A DNA stretch of 64,000 nucleotides from Jannaschia helgolandensis (GCF_900109285.1 NZ_FNZQ01000005.1:124001-188000); one strand, 5' to 3'. Numbered from the stretch's first letter, positions 47,314 to 56,441 are shown. Notes: a model not told the origin generated them from the letters alone. Numbers and translations: made by a program.

Positions 47314-48614
47314 CGCCTGACTCTCCAGGGTTGGGACTTGAACCATCCGGCCCCGTAGGCACAGGCAATCAGCAATCCGGCACCGGTCAGATTGATCAGC
47401 GCCCAGGTGAAACCATTGCGTCCGATGACATCCAGAAGATAGCCGTTGATCCGCGCCAGAACCATCGAGAACACGAAAACGGCAAGGCTTTGCTGACCAA
47501 CCTTCATCACGATGGCGACCATTTCATCCCAGATGCGCGCGACGGCCCCCTGCCCAACCGCCGCCAGACGGTGCCCATGGGTGCCTGCCGCAGTCCATGC
47601 CAGATAGGCCAGCGCCAGAAAATGGACGTAGCGCAGGATCGCGAAGTCGGTCTTGTCGAACCATGCCCCATTCGCCTGCCGCCAGTCGAAGGCCGGATTG
47701 CAGGCCCCGAAACCCGTCTCGGTGCAACCCGTCAGGCTGATATAGATGTCTTTCAGAAGACCAAGCTGGAAGAACCGGAAGCCGATGTTGGACACGAAGA
47801 AATTCATGATGACGATGGCCAGCGCCAGCCCGATCAACCATGGCCGTACCGGCGGTGCCGGAATCCAGCCACGCATGAAGGCAAAGCCGGTGAAGAAGAC
47901 CAGCTGCCAGCCAAATGGATTGAAGAACCATGTCCGGTCGGACCACGGCTCGGCCGGGAAAGCCAGATACCAGGCCCCCAGGCCAAGACTCTCCAGCAGT
48001 GCCTGCTGCGCAAACAGCCAGATCGTGATCGAAACGACAGCCAGCAATGGCAGGGACACCCGGCTTAGCGCCATGAAGACGGGCATCAGCAGCAGAACGA
48101 TCATATACATAGGCAGAATGTCGAAATAGTTCGGCACATAGGTCAGTGTCACCAGTCCGATCAGTTGCGGCCCCGGATCGGCGAAGAACTTCCACAGGTT
48201 CAGGGTGCCGATATACTCACGGTCCGGGTGCCATCCCGTCGCATCCAGCCCCGCCAGCATGGCGGCAATCACCAGGAACATCGCGAGATGCGTCCAGTAT
48301 ATCTGCCAGACACGATAGCCGACGCGCGCGGTGCCCAGCGGCCACCCTGCCCGGTCGAACGTCCGGCCGAAGGCGATGGCCGACGCCATACCGGAACAGA
48401 ACACAAAGATCTCTGTCGCGTCGGAAAACCCCCACCGTGCCGGTATCCATGACGTCCATGCGTTGCCGGGCGTATGGGCGAACAAAATGATGAACATCGC
48501 GATCCCGCGAAAGAAATCCAGTCGCGGGTCGCGGATCGCCAGCCCCGCCGTTGCCATGGTCGGGCTAGACGTCGCGAAAGCCTCGTTCGGGGTCGTCGTC
48601 GTCATTCGGGTCAT
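47310..48614 (-). CDS. opgC: OpgC-family membrane acyltransferase
   Basis: 434 residues with about ten membrane segments. RDPRLDFFRGIAMFIILFAHTPGN near residues 28-51 is the signature with the conserved Arg and His of this acyltransferase family, which adds succinyl groups to periplasmic glucans from the cytoplasmic side. It leads the opgC-opgG-opgH set, where each gene overlaps the next by four bases. An ATG at 48605 is an alternative start, three residues shorter. Confidence 0.87.
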   Translation of the reverse strand: MTRMTTTTPNEAFATSSPTMATAGLAIRDPRLDFFRGIAMFIILFAHTPGNAWTSWIPARWGFSDATEIFVFCSGMASAIAFGRTFDRAGWPLGTARVGYRVWQIYWTHLAMFLVIAAMLAGLDATGWHPDREYIGTLNLWKFFADPGPQLIGLVTLTYVPNYFDILPMYMIVLLLMPVFMALSRVSLPLLAVVSITIWLFAQQALLESLGLGAWYLAFPAEPWSDRTWFFNPFGWQLVFFTGFAFMRGWIPAPPVRPWLIGLALAIVIMNFFVSNIGFRFFQLGLLKDIYISLTGCTETGFGACNPAFDWRQANGAWFDKTDFAILRYVHFLALAYLAWTAAGTHGHRLAAVGQGAVARIWDEMVAIVMKVGQQSLAVFVFSMVLARINGYLLDVIGRNGFTWALINLTGAGLLIACAYGAGWFKSQPWRVRR

Positions 48615-48634
48615 TATTCCTTACTGTGTGCGAC

Positions 48635-49999
48635 CTACGCGGACGCGCCCTTTGGGCAAGACACATTTTCTGCCCGTGCGATCAAGTCCCGCCGCGCTGC
48701 GGCATAGGCATCTTCGTATCCTCCGCGCCGCGCCATTCGGTCGGCAAGAATGGCTTTCGCATCTGTCAGTTGCCCGGCCCGCAGGCCCGCGTCTATGGTC
48801 AGCCGCTCGAATACGTCGCGCTGGGCGTGGCTGCCGCCCGCCCCCTGCATGTGCGGACGCGCCCTGGCCAGCGCGGCGAAGGCGGTGCCGTAATCGCCGT
48901 CGCCAAACGCCTCCAGCCCACGGGCGGCGTTCAGACCGGGGACCGCCATAAGGCGTTCGATCTCGGTCCCGGAGCGGGCCGCATCGGCTGCCAGTCGCGC
49001 CATCATCCGCGCGATCGCGCCCTCGCGGCAATCATTGGTCAGCGCCAGAAGGTAATGCAGGTCGGCAAAGATCAGGCAGCCGTCCTCGGTCCGTTTTTCG
49101 GACAAATCGGCCAGTTCCTCCCAACGCCTCCCGACATCGACGCCCTCCAGCTTCAGCCGGGATAGCAGCGACGTGGCATTCGAGATATCGCGGTAATCGT
49201 CGGTCTTTTCCGACCGGATATGGGTGTCGTAAAGGTCCAGAGCCTCGTCCATGCGACCAAGCTCCAGCAGCATCAGCGCCTTATGCCACCAGACGTGGAA
49301 GCCGAAGTTGTTGCAGTGGATCCATGCCGCCTCGCGTCCCTCCAACCAGTCCAGTCCGCCTCTGGCGTCGGCGGTCATATCATAGACATGGGTCACGGCG
49401 TGCAGGCCCCAGGCGTCGTCGGGCGCCAGCGTCAGCGCGGCGCGACCCGTCAGCGCGGCACGGGCGTAATCGCCGGTTTCTTCCAGCGCGAAAGCATGGC
49501 AACCCAGCAGGTAACCGCGTCCGGGATGATCGTCATCATAAGTCGGCAGCACTTTTTCTACCGATTGGCGCATGCCGGGTCCGTCACCGATCACGAAGCG
49601 CAGCGCATGGCTCAGCTTCATGGCCAGAGTATCAGTCGGGGCGGTCGCCAGAGTGGCCTCGATCGCCGTGATGGCCGCGCTTGGATTACCCGCAAGGAAA
49701 TGGCGCAGCGCGACAATCAGGCTGCGTTCGCGGGCGTTGGCCCCGGATTCGAGGGCTTCTGCGCAGGCCAGTGCTATCTGCGCTTCGTGCATCACCTCTC
49801 GTCGTCCCAGCAGGGCATAGAACAGCCCCTTGAGCGCATGTGCCGCAGCAAAATCGGGGGCGATTTCCAGCAGTTTGCCCAGGTGCACCGGCGTCATTGC
49901 ACCATGAGCCAGGAAAGCCGAAATCATGGCGTTCCATTCCCTTACCGCCGCTGCATCTGTCAGGGAGACGGGCTGATCGAACAGGTCGTGACGGGTCAT
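48635..49999 (-). CDS. TTC38-like tetratricopeptide repeat protein
   Basis: 454 residues of helical TPR repeats. Segments such as DAWGLHAVTHVYDMTADARGG and FHVWWHKALMLLELGRMDEA near the middle are those of the TTC38 family. No signal peptide and no membrane segments. It ends 20 bases before opgC on the same strand, and it may share a promoter with the glucan genes, but a functional link is not established. Confidence 0.8.
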   Translation of the reverse strand: MTRHDLFDQPVSLTDAAAVREWNAMISAFLAHGAMTPVHLGKLLEIAPDFAAAHALKGLFYALLGRREVMHEAQIALACAEALESGANARERSLIVALRHFLAGNPSAAITAIEATLATAPTDTLAMKLSHALRFVIGDGPGMRQSVEKVLPTYDDDHPGRGYLLGCHAFALEETGDYARAALTGRAALTLAPDDAWGLHAVTHVYDMTADARGGLDWLEGREAAWIHCNNFGFHVWWHKALMLLELGRMDEALDLYDTHIRSEKTDDYRDISNATSLLSRLKLEGVDVGRRWEELADLSEKRTEDGCLIFADLHYLLALTNDCREGAIARMMARLAADAARSGTEIERLMAVPGLNAARGLEAFGDGDYGTAFAALARARPHMQGAGGSHAQRDVFERLTIDAGLRAGQLTDAKAILADRMARRGGYEDAYAAARRDLIARAENVSCPKGASA

Positions 50000-50169
50000 G
50001 GCTACTCCGGGAAAGACGGGAATTCGCTACTGCTTGGCAGACACCTATCCGGCGCATGTTCCTCAGCCTATAGCCGGGGCCCGACCATAACGGACACGTG
50101 ACGCCCCGTCATCGACTGTTGAGCGATTTCCAGGCGCCAAGACCCCGTATTCCGGCTGTTCCCTGCCGA

Positions 50170-51363
50170 TCAATCGCCCTGGAACGGGTCATCCCGCGTC
50201 AGCCGGTCGGTATCGGCCCCGAACCGTGGCGGCGGGTGGCGATAGGTTACCGGCGTTACCGACAGATGCAGCGGATTGCCGATCAGCGGCAACGTCAGAT
50301 CGCCCGTCTGCCCCGGTGTCGTCATGTCGAGGGTCAGGCCCCGAGCCGCCGCCTGATCGGTGGCAAAGACCTGCGGCAGGGTCTGCACCGGCCCGACCGG
50401 GACGCGGGCACCCTCCATAGCCGCGATAACCTCCGCAGTGGAGCGCAATCGCAGTGCCGGAACAAGGTATTCAGCCAGCGCATCCCGGTTCTTCATCCGC
50501 ATTGGATTCGTCGCATACATGGGGTCGTCCGGCAGCTTGGCCAGATCAAGAACGCTGCAGAACCGTCTGAACTGGCTGTCATTTCCCACAGCGACGATGA
50601 CATGGCCGTCCATCGTCTCATAGACATCATAGGGTACGATATTCGGGTGACCGTTGCCGCGCCGGATCGGGGCCTGGCCGCTCAGTCGTGTGTTGACGCC
50701 CTCGTTGATCATCCATGCGATCTGGCTGTCGACAAGCGCGACGTCGACCTGCTGCCCCTCGCCGGTCGCCTCGGCATGACGCAACGCGGCAAGAATTCCG
50801 ACGCAGGCATACATCCCGCACATAACGTCCGCGATGCCGACGCCGACCTTCATCGGCGCGCCATTCGGGTCGCCGGTCAGGGACATGATGCCGCCATAGC
50901 CTTGCGCCATCAGGTCATAGCCGGGCTTGGACGCATTCGGCCCGGTCTGCCCGTAGCCCGAGATCGAACCATAGACGAGCTTTGGATTCACCGCGCTCAG
51001 GCCAGCATAATCCAACCCGTATTTCGCAAGACCGCCGGGCTTGAAATTTTCCAGCACGATATCGGCCAAGGCCGCAAGACGCCGCACCTCGGCCTGACCC
51101 TCGGGCGCGGCAATATCAATGGAAACCGACAGCTTGTTGCGATTCGCAGACATGAAGTATGCTGATAAATCAGTATCTTCCGATCCGTCCTTCACGTAAG
51201 GAGGACCCCATTGCCGGGTATCGTCGCCGCCCGTTCCGGGATTTTCGATCTTAAGGACGGTCGCCCCCAGATCGCCCAGAAGTTGCGTGCAGGTCGGGCC
51301 GGCCAAAATCCGGCTCAGGTCGAGGATGCGGACGCCGTGCAATGGTCCTTCAGATCCGGCCAT
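50170..51363 (-). CDS. CaiB/BaiF family CoA transferase
   Basis: 397 residues from the ATG at 51363, inside the end of the ThDP gene (14-base overlap). The N-terminal ILDLSRILAGPTCTQLLGDLGATV and the segment VGVGIADVMCGMYACVG, with the likely catalytic Asp near residue 170, are family hallmarks. Class III transferases move CoA between acids without a free acyl-enzyme in solution. Its neighbours, a ThDP enzyme and an acyl-CoA dehydrogenase, suggest activation of a small acid for breakdown; which acid is unknown. Confidence 0.88.
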   Translation of the reverse strand: MAGSEGPLHGVRILDLSRILAGPTCTQLLGDLGATVLKIENPGTGGDDTRQWGPPYVKDGSEDTDLSAYFMSANRNKLSVSIDIAAPEGQAEVRRLAALADIVLENFKPGGLAKYGLDYAGLSAVNPKLVYGSISGYGQTGPNASKPGYDLMAQGYGGIMSLTGDPNGAPMKVGVGIADVMCGMYACVGILAALRHAEATGEGQQVDVALVDSQIAWMINEGVNTRLSGQAPIRRGNGHPNIVPYDVYETMDGHVIVAVGNDSQFRRFCSVLDLAKLPDDPMYATNPMRMKNRDALAEYLVPALRLRSTAEVIAAMEGARVPVGPVQTLPQVFATDQAAARGLTLDMTTPGQTGDLTLPLIGNPLHLSVTPVTYRHPPPRFGADTDRLTRDDPFQGD

Positions 51364-52960
51364 CGTATGCCTTTCTATCAATTTCACAGGCGATCAGGGT
51401 GAATGTGTCAGTCGCCAGTGCCGTCGTCATCGCTTCGCGCAGCCCGACTCGGTCGCGCACCTGCACGCCATTTCCACCGAAGGCGCGCGCCACGGCGGCA
51501 TGGTCCGTCGGGCCGAAGTCTACGCCTGTGTTCTTCATCTGCCGCTGTCGCTGCTTCAGTTCGATCAACGCCAGCGAATGATCCACGAACACCACGAATA
51601 CGACCGGCAGGCCCAGCGTGGCGGCACTGGCCAACTCGCCCGCGACCATCAGAAAGCCCGCGTCCCCCATGAACCCCACGACAGGGCGGTCCGGAGCAGC
51701 GCGTTTGGTCCCGATGGCCAGCGGCAGGGCGCATCCCATCGTGCAAAGGCCCGACGACTGCAACAAGGTGCGAGGTGCGGGGCACTTCCACATTTGTGAC
51801 AGAAGAATACGGTGCGCGCCGGAATCCACCGTGGCGATGGTATCCTGCGGGCAGACGTCGCGGCAGACGGCGACGATGGCGTCCGGCCCCCAATCCCCCA
51901 CCGGAAAGGACTTCGCCAGTGCGTCCCGTGTCTTGGCAGCGACATCCCAGACTGGCCCAGCGGTCACCCCGTTGCGGATCGCGTCGAGCGTTGTGCCGAC
52001 CGGCGCAATAACCTCCAACGTTGAGCTGTGCATGCCATGCAGGTTCGGCGCGTGGCTGATGTCGAGGACGTTCTGCGACGCCGGATCCCAGACGCCGCGC
52101 CAACCAGGCCGCATTTCGATCGGGTCGTAACCGGCCAGAACGATCAGGTCGGCCTCGCGGAACAGTGGCAGGAGTGTCCTGTCCGCCAGAGGCGACAAAC
52201 CAGCGCCGCCCAAGGCCAGAGGATGCCTTTCGTCCAGCAGACCCTTGCCTTTGTAGGTCGTGACCAGCGGTACCGAGTGTGCCTCGCAGAACGCCCTGAT
52301 CGCGTCGCCTGCCCCATCGCGCAATGCATCCAACCCGGCCAGCATGATCGGTCGTTTGGCGTTGGCCAGCCAGCCGCGTGCCGTCGCCAGCGCATCTTCA
52401 CCAATGGCACCCGGCGCAATATCGGCGTGATGCACCACCATGTCGGGCACCTTTGCATCGGCGACTGAAATCGGCACGTCGATATGCACCGGACCGGCGC
52501 GACCGCCCGCTCCGCCGGTGGCGATCCGCACGGCCTTGTCGGCCTGTATCGCTGCGGCCCCCCCAGTCAGGGTGAAAGTCGCCTTGGTAATCGGAGCAAA
52601 AACGGCACGGTGGTCGAGGACCTGATGATTATATGTCTGCGCTTCGTCCGGGTCGACACAACCGGTCAGCACGATCATCGGCACACGATCCTGTTCGGCA
52701 TTCGCGACAACGTTGACACCATTCATCGCGCCCGGACCGACGGTCGCCACAAGAATGGCCGGCGCATTGTCGACATGATATACACCTTCGGCCATGAATC
52801 CGGCGGCATTCTCGTGATGGCACAGGGTGAATTCGATCCCAGCCGTCTCCAGCGCGTCGATCAGGGTCAGCACCTCACCTCCGGGCATGCCGAAAGCACG
52901 GCGACAACCGGCAAGGTAGAGGCGTCGGGCAAGAACGTCGGCGGCGCGAATGGTGCTCAT
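51350..52960 (-). CDS. Thiamine-diphosphate-dependent enzyme (acetolactate-synthase-like)
   Basis: 536 residues with the three ThDP-enzyme domains. The catalytic Glu is in CHHENAAGFMAEG near residue 51. The cofactor motif is GFMGDAGFLMVAGELASAATLGLP followed by FVVFVDHS, with the expected Gly-Asp-Gly read as Gly-Asp-Ala and Asp where Asn is usual. Acetolactate synthase, sulfoacetaldehyde or 2-hydroxyacyl-CoA-lyase-like activity are all possible. It overlaps both neighbours (four bases with the acyl-CoA dehydrogenase, 14 with the CoA transferase). Confidence 0.8.
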   Translation of the reverse strand: MSTIRAADVLARRLYLAGCRRAFGMPGGEVLTLIDALETAGIEFTLCHHENAAGFMAEGVYHVDNAPAILVATVGPGAMNGVNVVANAEQDRVPMIVLTGCVDPDEAQTYNHQVLDHRAVFAPITKATFTLTGGAAAIQADKAVRIATGGAGGRAGPVHIDVPISVADAKVPDMVVHHADIAPGAIGEDALATARGWLANAKRPIMLAGLDALRDGAGDAIRAFCEAHSVPLVTTYKGKGLLDERHPLALGGAGLSPLADRTLLPLFREADLIVLAGYDPIEMRPGWRGVWDPASQNVLDISHAPNLHGMHSSTLEVIAPVGTTLDAIRNGVTAGPVWDVAAKTRDALAKSFPVGDWGPDAIVAVCRDVCPQDTIATVDSGAHRILLSQMWKCPAPRTLLQSSGLCTMGCALPLAIGTKRAAPDRPVVGFMGDAGFLMVAGELASAATLGLPVVFVVFVDHSLALIELKQRQRQMKNTGVDFGPTDHAAVARAFGGNGVQVRDRVGLREAMTTALATDTFTLIACEIDRKAYDGRI

Positions 52961-54096
52961 TGCGCTGCGATATCACCCCTCGGCCCTGCGTCAAACGTCC
53001 CGGACCGCTGTGACAGCTTTCTGTCGAGAATGTGAGCCGCGATCTGGTTGCGCAAGACCTGCGCAGTGCCCCCGCCGATGGTGAACATGCGCACATCGCG
53101 GTACATCCGCTCCAGCGGGGTATCGCTGCCGTATCCCGCCGCGCCGAACATCTGCAGTGCCCGGTCGACGACGCGGATCGCGGTTTCCGACGAGAGTAGC
53201 TTGGCGCGCGCGGCCTTGATGCGGTCGGGCAGTATGCCGCTCGCGGCGGCATCCAGCAGCAGAAGGCGCGCGGCGGCCAGTTCCGTGTCCATGTCTGCCA
53301 GTATCCATTGCAGACCCTGAAATTCAGCCAAAGGGCGATCGAACTGGCACCGGTCCAGCAGATGATCGCGCGCCAGCATTGCTGCCCCGGACGCGACACC
53401 CAATGCAATTGTACCGGCCCCGATCCGCTGCACGTTATACGCGCCCATCAGATCGCCAAACGACGCGTCCAGCATGTTGTCGGTTGCGACAAAGTGATCC
53501 GTAAAGGTCAGTTCCGCTTCGGGCATGCCACACAGGCCCATCGTCCGTTCCAGCCGCGTGACAGCAAGGCCGGGGCCCGCTTCCGTCAGAAAACCGCGGA
53601 TGCCATCAGGCGCCTGCGCAAATACCAGATGCAGGTTCGAAATCCCACCGCCAGTGATCCAGTGCTTCACACCGTTCAGACGCCATCCGCCCGGTGCGGG
53701 CGTAGCGGTCGTCGTCATGGCGCGGGCGTCGGACCCTGCCCCCGGCTCGGAGATGCAGATCGCTGGCTTGTCGCCCGACATTACACCCTCCGCCCACTGC
53801 GCTTTCTGCACATCGGTGCCATAGGACATAACGGCGGTCAGTGCGCCCATATTGCCTTCGACCAGAACGCGGGCGGTCAGGGTACATGCGCCCGCGACGA
53901 CTTCGATGATCGGCACGATCTGGGTCAGCGTCAGGCCCGGCCCGCCGAATTGCTCTGGAACGGACATCCCCATCAGCCCGGCGCGCGTCAGGTCGGCGAC
54001 GTTATCATGGCAATAGCGCCGCTCCCGATCCCAGATTGCGGCGCGTTCGGCGAAAGTTGGTGCAAGAGCTTTGGCGCGGGTCAGATGGTCAGACAT
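52957..54096 (-). CDS. Acyl-CoA dehydrogenase
   Basis: 379 residues, normal for the family. The segments ICISEPGAGSDARAM and LNGVKHWITGG are the FAD-binding parts. The usual catalytic Glu motif near the C-terminus (Tyr-Glu-Gly-Thr) reads TIGGGTAQVLRN, i.e. Gly in place of Glu as in long-chain-type enzymes, where the base sits elsewhere. Divergent from the LysR gene at 54183, with 86 bases between. First gene of a three-gene CoA-ester operon. Confidence 0.87.
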   Translation of the reverse strand: MSDHLTRAKALAPTFAERAAIWDRERRYCHDNVADLTRAGLMGMSVPEQFGGPGLTLTQIVPIIEVVAGACTLTARVLVEGNMGALTAVMSYGTDVQKAQWAEGVMSGDKPAICISEPGAGSDARAMTTTATPAPGGWRLNGVKHWITGGGISNLHLVFAQAPDGIRGFLTEAGPGLAVTRLERTMGLCGMPEAELTFTDHFVATDNMLDASFGDLMGAYNVQRIGAGTIALGVASGAAMLARDHLLDRCQFDRPLAEFQGLQWILADMDTELAAARLLLLDAAASGILPDRIKAARAKLLSSETAIRVVDRALQMFGAAGYGSDTPLERMYRDVRMFTIGGGTAQVLRNQIAAHILDRKLSQRSGTFDAGPRGDIAAQ

Positions 54097-54182
54097 GGCA
54101 TTCTCCTTGCTGGTACGCCTCGCCCATGCACATGTTCAAGTCGAACGAGTTCTGATGAATTTCATATTCAGGATAACTGAAG

Positions 54183-55004
54183 ATGCAGAATCGCGACCTG
54201 ACGACCCTGACCACGATTGCCGCGACCGGCAGTTTCCGCGAAACGGCGGAGCGGTTGAACATGACGCTCTCTGCCGTGTCGATGCAGATGAAATCGCTTG
54301 AAGCCACACTGGGTGGCGCGCTGTTCGACCGCCGCAGTCGCCCCCCGGCGCTCACCCCGCTGGGCCGTGCAGCCGTTACCGCCGCCGCCGAGGTTCTTTC
54401 CGCCGAAGACCGTTTGCGCCGCCTTGCCCGACCCGGTGCTGGATTGTCGGGCGACTTCCGTCTGGGTCTGGTCGCAAGTGCGGGTCCCCGCCTGCTTCCG
54501 GGTTTTCTGGTTCACGTCACGACCGCCCTGCCTGCCGCCCGGTTCACATTCCGAACCGGACTCAGCGAAGTGCTTGAACAGGACGTGGCAAGTGGCGCAG
54601 TGGATGCAGCGGTGGTGACTGCGACGGGCGTGCCACCTGGCGGATTGCGTCACCGCGTGCTTGCGACCGATCGCCTTGTGCTGGCTGTTCCCCGCGGATT
54701 GTCACCCGATGCTCCGTTCCTGCATTTCGCCCCGTCGACCGGGATCGGCAAGCTGATCGCGCGGGCGCTTGCCGAAAGGCCCGACCTGTCGGCCCGCCCG
54801 CGTATCGTTCTGGATCATGTCCAGACCATCCGCGCGTGCCTGCGCGAGAACGTCGGCGCGACGATTCTGCCTGAAGTGGATCTGCACGGGTTGAGCGCCA
54901 TCTGCGAAGCGCTGCCTGTCAGCCGTGATCTGGTTCTGGTCATCCGTGCCGGTGCACCGCTGGATGCCCACGCCGCGCAACTGGCCGATTTGCTGACCGG
55001 CTGA
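54183..55004 (+). CDS. LysR family transcriptional regulator
   Basis: 273 residues. Winged helix at about 1-60 (FRETAERLNMTLSAVSMQMKSLEATLGGALFDR), then a LysR effector domain (from about 90, DFRLGLVASAGPRLLPGFL). It is divergent from the acyl-CoA dehydrogenase/ThDP/CoA transferase operon and is probably its regulator, responding to an intermediate of that pathway. Slightly shorter than the usual 290-310. Confidence 0.88.
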   Translation: MQNRDLTTLTTIAATGSFRETAERLNMTLSAVSMQMKSLEATLGGALFDRRSRPPALTPLGRAAVTAAAEVLSAEDRLRRLARPGAGLSGDFRLGLVASAGPRLLPGFLVHVTTALPAARFTFRTGLSEVLEQDVASGAVDAAVVTATGVPPGGLRHRVLATDRLVLAVPRGLSPDAPFLHFAPSTGIGKLIARALAERPDLSARPRIVLDHVQTIRACLRENVGATILPEVDLHGLSAICEALPVSRDLVLVIRAGAPLDAHAAQLADLLTG

Positions 55005-55478
55005 CTACTCGGTCGCGGACTGGGCGACGGCGGCGAAGGCCGCGTCGATTTCGGCGGCGATGCTATCCAGACCGGGCGCTTCGGACATGTAGGGCGCCAG
55101 GACATCGGAGGGCAGCTTATAGCTAAGACTGGCCGTCCCGTCAGCGTTTTCCGTCACATACATGCGGATTGGCGCTTCAATCATCGCAGCGGTCGACAAG
55201 CGCAGCACCCGCACCGCGAAATCGTTGTTATACAGGCCGATTACACGGTTTCCGGGAATTGTGATCCCGCGATTTGCCGCTGCATCGGTCGGTCCCGCCA
55301 TCGTCACAACGGCCATCTTTCCGGCCTTGGCGGCAGCACGCGTGGCTGCGACCAGCTCGTCGAATGTCTTGTCCGTGGCGGTCACCGACCAGCCATCGCG
55401 CGGGGCGATATCCGCGACCGTCTGGGCGAACGAAGGCCAGGCCAAAGCCAGTGACAGGAGTGCTGTTCTGATCAGCAT
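55005..55478 (-). CDS. Periplasmic DUF302 domain protein
   Basis: 157 residues with a Sec signal peptide of about 18 residues (MLIRTALLSLALAWPSFA). The DUF302 fold follows, with GWSVTATDKTFDELVAATRAA and IPGNRVIGLYNNDFAVRVL near 80-100. DUF302 proteins are small, of unknown activity and often linked to heme or metal handling. Stop to stop it abuts the LysR gene. No partner gene next to it. Confidence 0.8.
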   Translation of the reverse strand: MLIRTALLSLALAWPSFAQTVADIAPRDGWSVTATDKTFDELVAATRAAAKAGKMAVVTMAGPTDAAANRGITIPGNRVIGLYNNDFAVRVLRLSTAAMIEAPIRMYVTENADGTASLSYKLPSDVLAPYMSEAPGLDSIAAEIDAAFAAVAQSATE

Positions 55479-55619
55479 GACAACGTCTCCGGGATTACAT
55501 CACCCGAACAGGACCATAGCGCGCGGATTCAAACAATGGCTGAACGATCACGATCCGGACAGAAGTAGTCCAGTTGCGACTTGCACCCCACCGCCTGCCT
55601 GTCCTATCACCCCGCGCAC

Positions 55620-55709
55620 GGACAGGTGGCCGAGTGGTCGAAGGCGCACGCCTGGAAAGTGTGTAGGCGGGAGACCGTCTCCAGGGTTCGAATCCCTGTC
55701 TGTCCGCCA
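55620..55709 (+). tRNA. tRNA-Ser (GGA)
   Basis: 90 bases with the long variable arm of a class II tRNA. Acceptor stem GGACAGG pairs with TCTGTCC, the anticodon loop CTGGAAA gives GGA, T-loop GGTTCGAATCC and encoded CCA at 55707-55709. It lies at the border between core genes and the accessory right part of the window. Confidence 0.95.
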
Positions 55710-56060
55710 TTTCTCAGTCGCGAACTTTGAGCGACGCGCCTTGAGCGCTGGATTTCTCCCAAGTTTCAAAGGGGTTTGCGAGAGCCGACCGAACCTCGGA
55801 GACTGGCGCAGCGCCGATTTTCGGTCTCTGAATGGCTTTCGTCTCTAACCGAGCGAACCTCGTCCAGTTCGGTTCGGCTTCGAAAAAGTCAGCGTTTTCA
55901 GCAAGTTCCGCGCGTTGCGCGGGCGCGCCTTCTGTGGCCGTTCTTCCGGCCAGCGTCGCCGTCCAGAGAACGCAGCGTAGGCGTTTCATGGCGCACTTAC
56001 GGGTAGTAGCCCGCGATGGGCCGTATTCCGGATCGTGCTCGCGCGGATGGCGGAGCACGC
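55710..56060 (-). other. Repeat-like stretch after tRNA-Ser with a doubtful ORF
   Basis: This stretch contains repeated motifs such as CGAACCTCG (about 55791 and 55854) and inverted runs around GTTCGGTTCGG. A minus-strand frame from the ATG at 55989 to 55714 would give 91 residues with a signal-like start (MKRLRCVLWTATLAGRTA) and ENADFFEAEPNWTRF further on. I have the impression that similar sequence recurs between genes in Rhodobacterales, but cannot check this here. I would not call it a gene. Confidence 0.3.
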
Positions 56061-56097
56061 AAAAAAGAAAAAAACCGGGCGGCAGTCTGCCGCCCGG
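56061..56097 (-). terminator. Rho-independent terminator of the two-small-ORF operon
   Basis: A perfect 11-bp stem (CCGGGCGGCAG at 56075-56085 and its complement at 56087-56097, one-base loop) is followed, on the minus strand, by TTTTTTT-C-TTTTTT at 56074 down to 56061. This is a strong intrinsic terminator for transcription coming from the right and shows that the small ORFs upstream are transcribed. Confidence 0.88.
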
Positions 56098-56126
56098 GAA
56101 AGGATAGCGCTACTTGCTATCAGCTC

Positions 56127-56270
56127 TTACTTACCGCGGGTTCCGGTGCCGCCACCGGAGCTTCCACGACCGCCGCCACGCTGACCGCCGCTTCCCGCGT
56201 TTCCGCGACCAGCACCACCGGAGCCGCCTTTGCTACCGCTGGAACCACCTTTTCCACCGAAGATACCCAT
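56127..56270 (-). CDS. 47-residue glycine-rich protein
   Basis: MGIFGGKGGSSGSKGGSGGA begins the protein, which is almost only Gly, Ser, Arg, Lys, Thr and Ala (GGQRGGGRGSSGGG near 29-42) and ends GTRGK. An AAAAGGAAG ribosome binding site is seven bases before the ATG. 27 bases separate it from the upstream 47-residue ORF, and a strong terminator follows the stop by 29 bases. The RGG-like repeats suggest an RNA-binding or disordered protein. No known family. Its reality rests on ribosome binding site, operon layout and terminator. Confidence 0.65.
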   Translation of the reverse strand: MGIFGGKGGSSGSKGGSGGAGRGNAGSGGQRGGGRGSSGGGTGTRGK

Positions 56271-56297
56271 GTCGTTCTTCCTTTTCTGCTGTTGAGG

Positions 56298-56441
56298 TTA
56301 GCGGCGGGAGCCGTCCTGGCGGCCCTTGCCCTGATAGTAGCCACGCCGATAGTCATCGTTGGCGCGGCTCATGCGCTTGGTTTCCCTCGAACCCGAAAGA
56401 AGGAAGTCAAGGGTACCATAAGGTGGACGATAGTTGCTCAT
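56298..56441 (-). CDS. 47-residue Tyr/Arg-rich protein
   Basis: Begins MSNYRPPYGTLDFLLSGSRE, followed by a basic Tyr/Arg/Gly-rich part (RRGYYQGKGRQDGSRR at the end). A near-perfect TAGGAGA site precedes the ATG by five bases. It is the first of two short genes on one transcript that ends at the 56061-56097 terminator. It is divergent from the STAND-like gene at 56533, with only 91 bases between, so both may be regulated together. No family recognised. Confidence 0.65.
   Translation of the reverse strand: MSNYRPPYGTLDFLLSGSRETKRMSRANDDYRRGYYQGKGRQDGSRR

Noticed and set aside
45535-47358. 607-codon plus-strand open frame over opgG
   Set aside because: OpgG with a Tat signal is clearly on the minus strand. 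The plus frame is Arg/His/Gln-rich noise.
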